Positions 7,535 to 14,353 of a DNA stretch of 16,642 bases are shown here, in pieces. The notes beneath the pieces are model-generated. The model did no database searches and was not told the origin of the DNA. It saw nothing but the letters and a program-made list of their open reading frames with translations. This DNA is from SZUA-451 sp034721895. GTDB lineage: Bacteria; Campylobacterota; Campylobacteria; Campylobacterales; Sulfurovaceae. Numbering within the stretch: position 1 is the first letter of the stretch; each line of letters begins with the position of its first letter. Position numbers and translations under genes: made by a program. The stretch is taken from contig JAYEND010000087.1 in NCBI GenBank assembly GCA_034721895.1, positions 1 through 16,642 on the forward strand, given 5' to 3'.

Positions 7535-7589
7535 TGATCCATCCTTCCTTCTTCTTACTTACCGCACCAAGTAACTAAGTCAGGAATAT

Positions 7590-7598
7590 AGTATAGCA
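7590..7598 (-). promoter_or_regulatory. Extended -10 promoter candidate for ligase B
   Basis: Read on the - strand, TGCTATACT is an extended -10 (TGnTATAAT-like; TATACT at 7590-7595). TTGTAT lies 19 nt further upstream as a loosely spaced -35. It is about 55 nt before the ligase B ATG. No other good candidate was seen in the 185-bp divergent region. Confidence 0.35.
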
Positions 7599-7694
7599 CA
7601 TATTAGACTTTGAAATACAAGGGCTCATGTCATGAACATAGGCAACGATAGGGAAATTCTGCTTTGGGATTCAGGACGTGTCAACCTTAAAGGG

Positions 7695-7702
7695 TATAGA
7701 AT
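7695..7702 (+). promoter_or_regulatory. -10-like box for the ABC importer operon
   Basis: TATAGAAT contains the same TAGAAT hexamer seen upstream of the M20 gene and lies 17 nt before the ATG at 7720. No -35 hexamer is at a suitable distance. The short distance to the start codon leaves little room for a leader, so this is a weak call. Confidence 0.22.
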
Positions 7703-7719
7703 AATAAAGAGGGATAAGT

Positions 7720-9267
7720 ATGAAAAAATCAATCATTGGCTTGATTATAGTTGCTTTGCTGGGCAGCGTAAGTCATGCTCAAACCTTGAAAATCGGTTTA
7801 GCCTCAGGCGCACTCACTATGGATCCACATGCGCATGATGAAGTGGCTACTATCTCTATTCTTTCCAATCTATTTGATTCTTTGGTCACTTTTGCTAAAG
7901 ATCTCAAAATTTATCCGAATCTTGCAACCTCCTGGAGCAACCCTGAGCCAACAGTGTGGATAATGAAGCTGAGAAAAAATATAAAATTTCACAATGGCAA
8001 TACTTTTAACGCAGATGATGTTGTTTTTTCGTTCAACAGGATCAAAACCTGGGACAAGTCCGGCTTCAAGGATAAAGTCAACATGATCGACTCTGCTTCC
8101 AAGGTCGATGAGATGACTGTAAAATTTATAACAAAAAAACCCTACCCCGTATTTTTAAAAAAGATAACCTATGTCACGATAATGGATAGAGAGACACTTG
8201 AAGGCAAGCCTGATGAGTGGGCTGTCATTCATCCGGTGGGTACGGGACCTTACCAATTCATTTCCTGGAGTAAGGGCGATCATATTGCCTTGAAAGCAAA
8301 TCCTCATTATTGGCATGGAAAAGCAGCATTTGAGGATCTTATCTTTAAACCCTTAACCAACAGTGCGACAAGGGTTGCAGCGATACTGAGCGGTGAAGTA
8401 GATCTCATCAATAGGGTTCCTGTTATGGATGTTCAAAGGGTTAAAAAGAAGAATATGCTCAATTTTTTTGAACAGCCCGGCCTGAGATTGATCTATCTAC
8501 AAATGGATCAGCATCGTGACAAATCACCTTTTATCAAGAGTCCAAATGGAAAAAATCCACTCAAAGACCTGAGAGTCAGAAGAGCGATCTATTATGGTAT
8601 CGATGAAGAGGCCATTACCAAATATATCATGAGAGGTTTTGCAAAACCGGCGGCACAGTTGAGCCCCAGTGCTGTCTTTGGATCAGATCCAAATATCAAG
8701 AGAGTTAAACACGACCCGGAAAAAGCTAAAAGATTGCTTGCAGAAGCAGGCTATCCTGATGGTTTTGATATTCAGCTCGATTCCCCCAATAACCGCTATG
8801 TCAATGATGCGCAAATTGCAGAAGCCGTTGCGTCTACTTTGGCAAAGATCGGCATCAGGGTGAGTGTCAATGCAACACCAAAATCCAGATTTTTTGGGGA
8901 GATCAGTCGATTGAATACAAGCTTTTTCCTTGTGGGATGGGAAAACAGCGATGGTGATTCAAGCTCTATCCTGGATGCCTGTATTCACTCTTTTAGTGAA
9001 GCGGAAGGATATGGTAGATATAACTATGGAAGATTTTCAAATCCCAAAGTTGACAGATTGATTGAAAAGTCAGCAGACATCATGAATCCCAAAGAGCGTT
9101 TAATCTATTTGCAGGAAGCTCAAAAAAATGCCTTGGTCGATAATCAGTGTTTGATACCGCTGCATTTTCAGGTAGACCTCTATGCTGCGAGCAAAAAAGT
9201 CCATTTTGAACCAAGAATAGATGGCCATATTTGGGCATTTGATATCAGAATGGAGACAAAACCCTAA
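7720..9267 (+). CDS. Family-5 ABC importer substrate-binding protein (peptide/nickel type)
   Basis: 515 aa with a signal peptide (MKKSIIGLIIVALLGSVSHA, cut near residue 20) and no lipobox, so a free periplasmic protein. Family signatures are DPHAHDEVATISILSNLFDSLV near the mature N-terminus, LRKNIKFHNGNTFNADDVVFSF, GTGPYQFISWSKGDHIALKANPHYW, DLRVRRAIYYGID and FSNPKVDRLIEKS. This is the DppA/OppA/NikA fold. In the region where DppA has an aspartate contacting the dipeptide amino group, this protein has GWENSDGDSSS, so the ligand may differ. Substrate could be di- or oligopeptides, or a nickel chelate as proposed for Campylobacter NikZ. GAGGGAT sits about 5-6 nt before the ATG. Its TAA overlaps the next gene start by one base, which shows tight coupling within one operon. 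Confidence 0.9.
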   Translation: MKKSIIGLIIVALLGSVSHAQTLKIGLASGALTMDPHAHDEVATISILSNLFDSLVTFAKDLKIYPNLATSWSNPEPTVWIMKLRKNIKFHNGNTFNADDVVFSFNRIKTWDKSGFKDKVNMIDSASKVDEMTVKFITKKPYPVFLKKITYVTIMDRETLEGKPDEWAVIHPVGTGPYQFISWSKGDHIALKANPHYWHGKAAFEDLIFKPLTNSATRVAAILSGEVDLINRVPVMDVQRVKKKNMLNFFEQPGLRLIYLQMDQHRDKSPFIKSPNGKNPLKDLRVRRAIYYGIDEEAITKYIMRGFAKPAAQLSPSAVFGSDPNIKRVKHDPEKAKRLLAEAGYPDGFDIQLDSPNNRYVNDAQIAEAVASTLAKIGIRVSVNATPKSRFFGEISRLNTSFFLVGWENSDGDSSSILDACIHSFSEAEGYGRYNYGRFSNPKVDRLIEKSADIMNPKERLIYLQEAQKNALVDNQCLIPLHFQVDLYAASKKVHFEPRIDGHIWAFDIRMETKP

Positions 9268-10220
9268 TGATAAAATTTATTTCCAGTAGACTCTTTCACT
9301 CTTTCCTAGTGATGTTAGCTATCAGTTTTATCGCATTTTTTATCATGTTTAAAGCGGGAGATCCGGTTCAGCTTCTGCTCCCTCCTGATGCCACACAGCA
9401 AGAAGTTGCACAGATGAGACATACACTGGGACTGGATCAGTCTTTTATCGTACAGTATAAAAGTTTTTTGATTCAACTCTCGCATGGGAATCTCGGAAAC
9501 TCTTTTATCTATGGAGAACCTGCACTTGATATTGTGCTGGAGAGGCTTCCTGCGACACTGGAACTTGCCATTATAGCCATGATGATCTCTATACTTTTGG
9601 GCATTCCTCTGGGAGTCATCGCCTCCATCAAACCAAACTCCATCACAAGTAAATTCATTATGGTTTTCTCTCTTGCCGGTATCTCTATGCCGGTTTTTTG
9701 GGTGGGCATGTTACTCGTGCTTCTCTTTTCCGTCACTATTGATATTTTACCCTCATCAGGCAGAGGGGAAGTGTATCTTTTTACCTCTGCTTTTACATGG
9801 GATGGCATCAAGCATCTCATCATGCCCGTTGTAACGCTTTCTCTTTTTCAGTTAGCACTGATCATTAGACTCACAAAGAGTGGTATGAGTGAAGTATTGA
9901 CGCAGGATTATATCAAATTTGCCACAGCAAAAGGCTTGCCGGAAAGAGTAATCGTCTATCATCATGCGCTTAAAAACACACTCATTCCATTGGTAACGGT
10001 CATCGGAATACAGTTTGGCCAACTCATCGCTTTCACCATCGTCACAGAAACCATCTTTGCCTGGCCGGGAACGGGAAAGTTGATCATTGATTCGATTCAA
10101 AATTTGGATAGGCCGGTCGTGATCGCCTATCTATTGGTGATCGCTTCTATCTTTGTCCTCATCAATTTTTTGGTTGATATCCTTTATACATTGATTGATC
10201 CGCGAGTGAGGTTGTCATGA
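9267..10220 (+). CDS. dppB: ABC importer permease 1, DppB/OppB type
   Basis: 317 aa integral inner-membrane protein of the binding-protein-dependent permease family. An N-terminal transmembrane helix (about 9-30) is followed by a periplasmic segment holding GDPVQLLLPPDAT and the LGLDQSFIVQYKSFLIQLSHGNLG motif typical of DppB-type subunits. Five further helices follow. The EAA-type cytosolic loop is visible as DYIKFATAKGLPERVIVYHHALKN, where the ATPases dock, followed by the conserved FAWPGTGKLIIDSI. Its ATG overlaps the preceding TAA (TAATG) and its TGA overlaps the next ATG (ATGA), indicating translational coupling. It would pair with the next permease to form the transport channel. The symbol reflects subunit type, since the substrate is not proven. 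Confidence 0.9.
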   Translation: MIKFISSRLFHSFLVMLAISFIAFFIMFKAGDPVQLLLPPDATQQEVAQMRHTLGLDQSFIVQYKSFLIQLSHGNLGNSFIYGEPALDIVLERLPATLELAIIAMMISILLGIPLGVIASIKPNSITSKFIMVFSLAGISMPVFWVGMLLVLLFSVTIDILPSSGRGEVYLFTSAFTWDGIKHLIMPVVTLSLFQLALIIRLTKSGMSEVLTQDYIKFATAKGLPERVIVYHHALKNTLIPLVTVIGIQFGQLIAFTIVTETIFAWPGTGKLIIDSIQNLDRPVVIAYLLVIASIFVLINFLVDILYTLIDPRVRLS

Positions 10221-11068
10221 GGATTAAAAATGAATTTCTATCAGAATTTTTTGAAGACAAGAGTGCAATGGTTGGTTTGATTCTGTTTATAATTTTTGCA
10301 ATAGCAGCTCTTGCTCCATCGTTTTTTGCCTATCAAGACCCTTATGATTTGACACAGATTTATCTGAAAAATAGTTTTCAAGCACCCGATCACTCTTTTA
10401 TATTGGGAACGGATGAGCAAGGTAGAGATATCTATTCCGCAATACTTTACGGATTGAGAACATCTCTCTATGTCGGCCTTGTCAGTACCATCCTCTCTGT
10501 GATTATCGGATTTTCTGCAGGACTAATCTCTGGATACTATGGGGGATGGGTAGATACGTTTATCATGCGAATCGCAGACATTCAGCTCTCATTTCCCGCC
10601 ATTTTAATTGCACTTATCATCATGGCTTTGTGGGGAGCAGGCATAAACAAGATCATCATTGCGATAACGATTGTAAGCTGGGTCTATTATGCAAGAACCG
10701 CCCGAGGTGTTGTCCTTTTGGAAAAAGAGAAAGAATACGTTCAGGCTGCAAAAGCGCTTGGAATGAGTAGCTTTGGTATTATTTTCGGAGAGATTATGCC
10801 CAATGTTACCGCACCTATTATCGTGATTGCCACAGTCAGGATCGCTTATGCGATTGTTTTGGAGGCTACCTTGAGTTTTCTTGGTGTGGGTGTACCCATC
10901 ACGGAGCCATCGTTGGGTACCCTGATATCCAATGGCTATCAAGTATTGTTTAGCGGATATTGGTGGACTTCTCTATTTCCTGGTATTGTCTTAATGGTAT
11001 TGATCATTTCGATCAATCTTATAGGTGACAGAATGAGAGATATGATGAATCCAAGGCTGGAAAGATAA
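10217..11068 (+). CDS. dppC: ABC importer permease 2, DppC/OppC type
   Basis: 283 aa inner-membrane permease. It has the OppC N-terminal region (a helix at about 18-36) and the signature LGTDEQGRDIYSAILYGLRTSL, then about five more transmembrane segments. The EAA loop reads EYVQAAKALGMSSFGIIFGEIMPN, and the family-typical LEATLSFLGVGVPITEPSLGTLI follows. It starts within an ATGA overlap with dppB and its TAA overlaps the ATG of dppD by one base. Length is slightly below 300 aa, usual for DppC. It forms the heterodimeric channel with the preceding permease. No unusual residues were noticed. Confidence 0.9.
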   Translation: MRIKNEFLSEFFEDKSAMVGLILFIIFAIAALAPSFFAYQDPYDLTQIYLKNSFQAPDHSFILGTDEQGRDIYSAILYGLRTSLYVGLVSTILSVIIGFSAGLISGYYGGWVDTFIMRIADIQLSFPAILIALIIMALWGAGINKIIIAITIVSWVYYARTARGVVLLEKEKEYVQAAKALGMSSFGIIFGEIMPNVTAPIIVIATVRIAYAIVLEATLSFLGVGVPITEPSLGTLISNGYQVLFSGYWWTSLFPGIVLMVLIISINLIGDRMRDMMNPRLER

Positions 11069-12021
11069 TGGCACTTTTAGAAGTCAATAATTTAAAAACC
11101 TACTTTTTTACGAGAGAGGGTGTTGTCAAAGCAGTCGATGGAAACAGTTTTTCTCTTGAAAAGGGTGAAATATTAGGGATTGTTGGAGAATCAGGGGCAG
11201 GGAAATCTGTCACTGGTTTTTCAATACTGAACTTGATCGATGAACCTGGAAAAATTGTCGGAGGTGAAATTATCTTTGAGGGTAAGGACTTGACAAAGAT
11301 AAGTGAAGAGGTGTTTGAAAAGATCAGGGGAGATGAGATAGCCACGGTATTTCAAGATCCTGAAACATCACTTAATCCTGTTATTACCATCGGCGAGCAG
11401 CTGATGGAAACTATGCTCTATCACCAGAAATCTCTCTCGAAAGAAGATGCATACCGTACAAGCGTCGAGATGCTAAAGCGTGTAGGATTGCCTTCAGCCG
11501 AAAAAAGAATGGAGAGTTATCCTTATCAACTCTCCGGAGGGATGAAGCAAAGAGTTGTGATTGCTATCGCTCTTCTCAATAATCCAAAGTTATTGATCGC
11601 GGATGAGCCGACGACAGCACTCGATGTGACGATACAGGCACAAATCCTGTATCTGATGAAAAAGCTGAGCAGTGATTTTGGATCTTCTTTGATCTTCATC
11701 TCCCATGACATAGCGGTCATCTCACAGCTATGCGACAAGATAGCGGTGATGTATGCCGGAAGAATTGTTGAGTATGGAAGTAAAGAAGAGATCATACTTG
11801 ATCCGAAGCATCCCTATACAAAAGGACTGATCGCCTGTTTGCCGACACTTGATGACCACAAAGAGAGATTGTACCAAATACCGGGAATTATGCCCTCTTT
11901 GCTAAATCTTCCCACATGCTGTTATTTTAAAGAGCGATGCGAATTAGCCGATGAAGAATGCGATGTCTATCCGCAAAAACAAATCATAGGCGAGAGGATA
12001 GTATTTTGTCACAAAGTCTAG
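11068..12021 (+). CDS. dppD: ABC importer ATPase 1, DppD/OppD type
   Basis: 317 aa cytosolic ATPase. Visible motifs are Walker A GESGAGKS (40-47), Q-loop VFQDPETSLNP (Gln96), signature LSGGMKQR (155-162), Walker B LLIADEP (175-181) and switch His213 in ISHD. After the ATPase core, the oligopeptide/dipeptide C-terminal extension starts at HPYTKGLIACLPTL. It contains CCYFKERC, EEC and a final FCHKV, matching the spaced cysteines which in a crystallised DppD relative bind an iron-sulfur cluster (recalled, not checked). The signature uses LSGGM where many homologues have FSGGM or LSGGQ. It overlaps dppC by one base and dppF by 16 nt. It powers import together with the DppF-type ATPase. Confidence 0.92.
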   Translation: MALLEVNNLKTYFFTREGVVKAVDGNSFSLEKGEILGIVGESGAGKSVTGFSILNLIDEPGKIVGGEIIFEGKDLTKISEEVFEKIRGDEIATVFQDPETSLNPVITIGEQLMETMLYHQKSLSKEDAYRTSVEMLKRVGLPSAEKRMESYPYQLSGGMKQRVVIAIALLNNPKLLIADEPTTALDVTIQAQILYLMKKLSSDFGSSLIFISHDIAVISQLCDKIAVMYAGRIVEYGSKEEIILDPKHPYTKGLIACLPTLDDHKERLYQIPGIMPSLLNLPTCCYFKERCELADEECDVYPQKQIIGERIVFCHKV

Positions 12022-12983
12022 TCAGGCTGTTGGAAGTCAAAGAGGTAGAAAAGATTTTTAAAGTGAAGATTGATACTTTTGGAAAAAAAGAGCTCCATGC
12101 ACTCAATAGCATAAGTTTCGATATTTTTAAAGGAAAAACACTCTCTTTGGTTGGGGAAAGCGGTTGCGGCAAGACAACGATCGGCAAGGTTATATTGGGA
12201 CTTTATCAAGCAAGTAACGGCTCTGTGCTGTTTCAGGGAAAAGATATTGCAAAAACGGCTCCAAATCATAGAGGGACGATCCAAAAAGAGATACAAATGA
12301 TTTTTCAGGATCATGACTCTTCTCTCAACCCCAGAAAAAAGATCAGAACTATTCTGGAACAGCCTCTGAAAATCCATACAAAAATGAATCGAAAAGAGAG
12401 AATGGATACGATACTCTCTATCTGTGATGATGTAGGGATTGATCATAGTTATCTTGATAGATACCCGTATCAGTTCTCCGGTGGACAGAGACAGAGAATT
12501 GCAATTGCCAGAGCAATCATCCTCAAACCCGAACTCATTTTGGCCGATGAGCCGATCTCTGCACTCGATGCATCCATACAGGCACAAATACTCAATCTGA
12601 TGATGGATTTACAGGAAAAATATCACTTGACACTGCTCTTTATCTCACATGATATCAGTGTTGTTAAATATATCAGTGATTTTGTCGCAGTGATGTATCT
12701 TGGTGAAATTGTAGAGTATGCTTCCAAAGAAGAATTGTTCAAATCACCCAGGCATCCCTATACAAAGATGCTCTTTTCCGCAGTACCCACTATCCATACG
12801 CCTCTTATGACGGAGAGCGTGTTGAAAAATGGTGAAGTTCAAAGTCCTATTGATCTGCCGGAAGGATGTTTTTTTGCAAATAGATGTTCATATAAAGATG
12901 AGACATGTGATACCATTCACCCAAGCCTGGTCGATATGGGAGATAGACATTTGGTAAGATGTCCCAAAGTATTGGAAAATTGA
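12006..12983 (+). CDS. dppF: ABC importer ATPase 2, DppF/OppF type, TTG start
   Basis: 325 aa ATPase with Walker A GESGCGKT (50-57), Q-loop IFQDHDSSLNP (Gln101), signature FSGGQRQR (157-164), Walker B LILADEP (177-183) and His215 in ISHD. The C-terminal HPYTKMLFSAVPT extension contains GCFFANRC, ETC and RCPK cysteines. The open frame extends upstream to an ATG at 11958, but that start would overlap dppD by 64 nt and has no clear ribosome site. The TTG at 12006 has GAGAGGA (11992-11998) 7 nt upstream and begins MSQSLVRLLEVKEV, just where homology to DppF proteins starts, so I prefer it. The resulting 16-nt overlap with dppD fits the tightly packed operon. It forms the ATPase heterodimer with DppD. 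Confidence 0.88.
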   Translation: MSQSLVRLLEVKEVEKIFKVKIDTFGKKELHALNSISFDIFKGKTLSLVGESGCGKTTIGKVILGLYQASNGSVLFQGKDIAKTAPNHRGTIQKEIQMIFQDHDSSLNPRKKIRTILEQPLKIHTKMNRKERMDTILSICDDVGIDHSYLDRYPYQFSGGQRQRIAIARAIILKPELILADEPISALDASIQAQILNLMMDLQEKYHLTLLFISHDISVVKYISDFVAVMYLGEIVEYASKEELFKSPRHPYTKMLFSAVPTIHTPLMTESVLKNGEVQSPIDLPEGCFFANRCSYKDETCDTIHPSLVDMGDRHLVRCPKVLEN

Positions 12984-13039
12984 TCTCAATGCAAAAAATA
13001 TCGACCTAAGTAAACAATAACATTTTAAAAGGCTACACC

Positions 13040-13903
13040 ATGAAAATCATAAAAAATTATGTGGCGGCATTTCTTGTATTGTCTTTTGTGCTCACGGGGT
13101 GCGACAACAATACGGATACAGTCATGAACCCGAGAGATGCGGCGATCCAAAAAGCTGAGGCCTGGGAAAATAAGCGGTATGAGGATATTCTTGCACAAGA
13201 AGATATCCCTGTGTACAGATATAAGATACTCAATGAGTTTGACCATAATGAAAGCTCTTTCACTGAGGGGCTGACATTTGATGATGGTCTCCTTTATGAA
13301 AGTGCAGGGCTATGGGATCAGTCCAGGTTGGTAACCGTTGACATTCGCACAGGAGGGATTGAAAAGAGACATGACTTGGCGCCCTCATATTTTGCAGAGG
13401 GCATCACGGTCCTGGGAGATGAAGTTTTTCAGTTGACGTACCAGTCCGACATAGGTTTTGTTTATCAGAAGGATGATTTACGGTTGAAAAGGAGCTTTAA
13501 CTTTCCCTCCCAGGGTTGGGGGCTCACAGATGATGAAAGTCAGCTCATTATGAGTAACGGATCATCTGTCTTGCTCTTTATTGATCCAAAAACCATGAAG
13601 ACGGAGCGATATGTTATTGTTGCCGACCAAGTCGGGCCTGTAAGCAACCTTAACGAACTTGAATATATCAATGGTGAGATATATGCAAACATTTACAAGA
13701 GTACCCTAATCGCAAGGATTTCTCCAGAATTCGGCACCGTGACCGGATGGATAGACATGAGCGGAATAAACCCTGACCCGACCGTCCTCAAAGATCTATT
13801 TGTACTGAATGGAATTGCCTATGACAAGCAAACCGATAATATATTTGTCACCGGTAAATGCTGGCCTAAAGTTTATGAGATTGAGTTAGTGGCTCCAGAT
13901 TGA
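13040..13903 (+). CDS. Lipoprotein glutaminyl-peptide cyclotransferase (Glu_cyclase_2 / plant-type)
   Basis: 287 aa. The family converts N-terminal glutamine of peptides to pyroglutamate with release of ammonia, using a five-bladed beta-propeller. A lipoprotein signal ends in VLTGC (Cys21), followed by Asp at +2, which in E. coli would favour inner-membrane retention; the rule is untested here. Propeller signatures are FTEGLTFDDGLLYESAGLWDQS, YFAEGITVLGDEVFQLTY, GWGLTDDESQLIMSNGSS, LNELEYINGEIYANIY, GWIDMSGI and LNGIAYDKQTDNIFVTGKCWPK. These match the papaya/bacterial-type enzyme, not the zinc-dependent animal type. AAAAGG is 7 nt before the ATG, and the gene follows dppF by 56 bp on the same strand with no terminator seen, so it is probably in the ABC importer operon. 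A role in processing peptides before or instead of uptake is inference. Confidence 0.88.
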   Translation: MKIIKNYVAAFLVLSFVLTGCDNNTDTVMNPRDAAIQKAEAWENKRYEDILAQEDIPVYRYKILNEFDHNESSFTEGLTFDDGLLYESAGLWDQSRLVTVDIRTGGIEKRHDLAPSYFAEGITVLGDEVFQLTYQSDIGFVYQKDDLRLKRSFNFPSQGWGLTDDESQLIMSNGSSVLLFIDPKTMKTERYVIVADQVGPVSNLNELEYINGEIYANIYKSTLIARISPEFGTVTGWIDMSGINPDPTVLKDLFVLNGIAYDKQTDNIFVTGKCWPKVYEIELVAPD

Positions 13904-13938
13904 AGTGGAAAAGGGATCGAAGTGAATGTAATTGAGCG

Positions 13939-14013
13939 GGATCATTTTGTCGATAAAGGAGGAAAGTTGTAAAAAAACTCCATAGTATGGCAGAGCAATA
14001 CATCTCTTTGTAG
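13939..14013 (+). pseudogene. Decayed 3' end of an acyl-CoA ligase B paralogue
   Basis: From 13972, KKLHSMAEQYISL* matches the last codons of ligase B (KKLHNMAEQYISS*) at 11 of 13 residues. I count 34 of 42 identical bases including stops, with two exact 14-base runs (13971-13984 and 13987-14000). Just upstream, GGATCATTTTGTCGAT (13939-13954) resembles the ligase B segment encoding WIFVD. The bases between are about 19 nt shorter than in ligase B and out of frame, which removes the catalytic-lysine motif. It runs on the + strand, whereas ligase B is on the - strand. The rest of the gene is absent, since the glutaminyl cyclase ends at 13903. Noncoding relic. Confidence 0.75.
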
Positions 14014-14024
14014 ATGCATCGATC

Positions 14025-14237
14025 CTATTGTGCAGCTATGGCAACGGAGTCGCTAGCTGCGGAGTAGTTGCTGGCAGTAAAGTCTTTGTTTGCAGGGGTG
14101 GGAAAGAGTTTGGCTGCCCCGCGATACATCTCTTTGGAGCCTTCCACGGTAAATTCACAGTATATTGGAGCGCCTTTTGGCAAGCCCTCTACCGTGTGGT
14201 TCGTCGTATGTTTTGGCTCATAAAATCTATCACCATT
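14025..14237 (-). pseudogene. Orphan C-terminal coding fragment, family not recognised
   Basis: The - strand is open for 70 codons between a TAG at 14238-14240 and the TAG at 14025-14027. There is no start codon near the beginning; the only Met is internal. The product has protein-like composition: GDRFYEPKHTTNHTVEGLPK, then GAPIYCEFTVEGSKEMYRGA, then AKLFPTPANKDFTASNYSAA, ending SDSVAIAAQ. It looks like the last, possibly beta-rich, part of a longer protein that lost its 5' portion. It lies 116 bp downstream of the carboxylesterase stop on the same strand and next to the ligase B relic. I do not recognise the family. The opposite-strand 75-codon frame (14028-14255) has less natural composition and I treat it as a shadow. 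Confidence 0.4.
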
Positions 14238-14353
14238 CTACTAAAAATGACTTAATGAATCAACAATACTCTTGTGATCTTAAAAGTCTTTAAAAATTTT
14301 GTGTAATCTATTCTGTTCTAACTTTTGATCCTGAACCTTGCCTTGCTCTGCGA
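14238..14353. other. Intergenic stretch completing the 13904-14353 gap
   Basis: The gap between the glutaminyl cyclase and the carboxylesterase is 450 bp. It holds the ligase B relic and the orphan fragment. This remaining part is AT-rich and I see no promoter pair, terminator hairpin with U-tract, or coding frame in it. Confidence 0.5.

Noticed and set aside
7632..7838. 68-codon + strand frame overlapping the binding-protein start
   Set aside because: It runs out of frame into the signal-peptide coding region of the binding protein; its second half is only the shifted translation of that gene.
12018..12587. 189-codon open frame on the - strand
   Set aside because: Antisense to the DppF-type ATPase with complete Walker motifs; no domain visible in the antisense product.
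14028..14255. 75-codon + strand frame in the debris region
   Set aside because: The opposite strand gives a more natural protein composition; the + frame is Cys/Trp/Val-rich in a way typical of antisense shadows.
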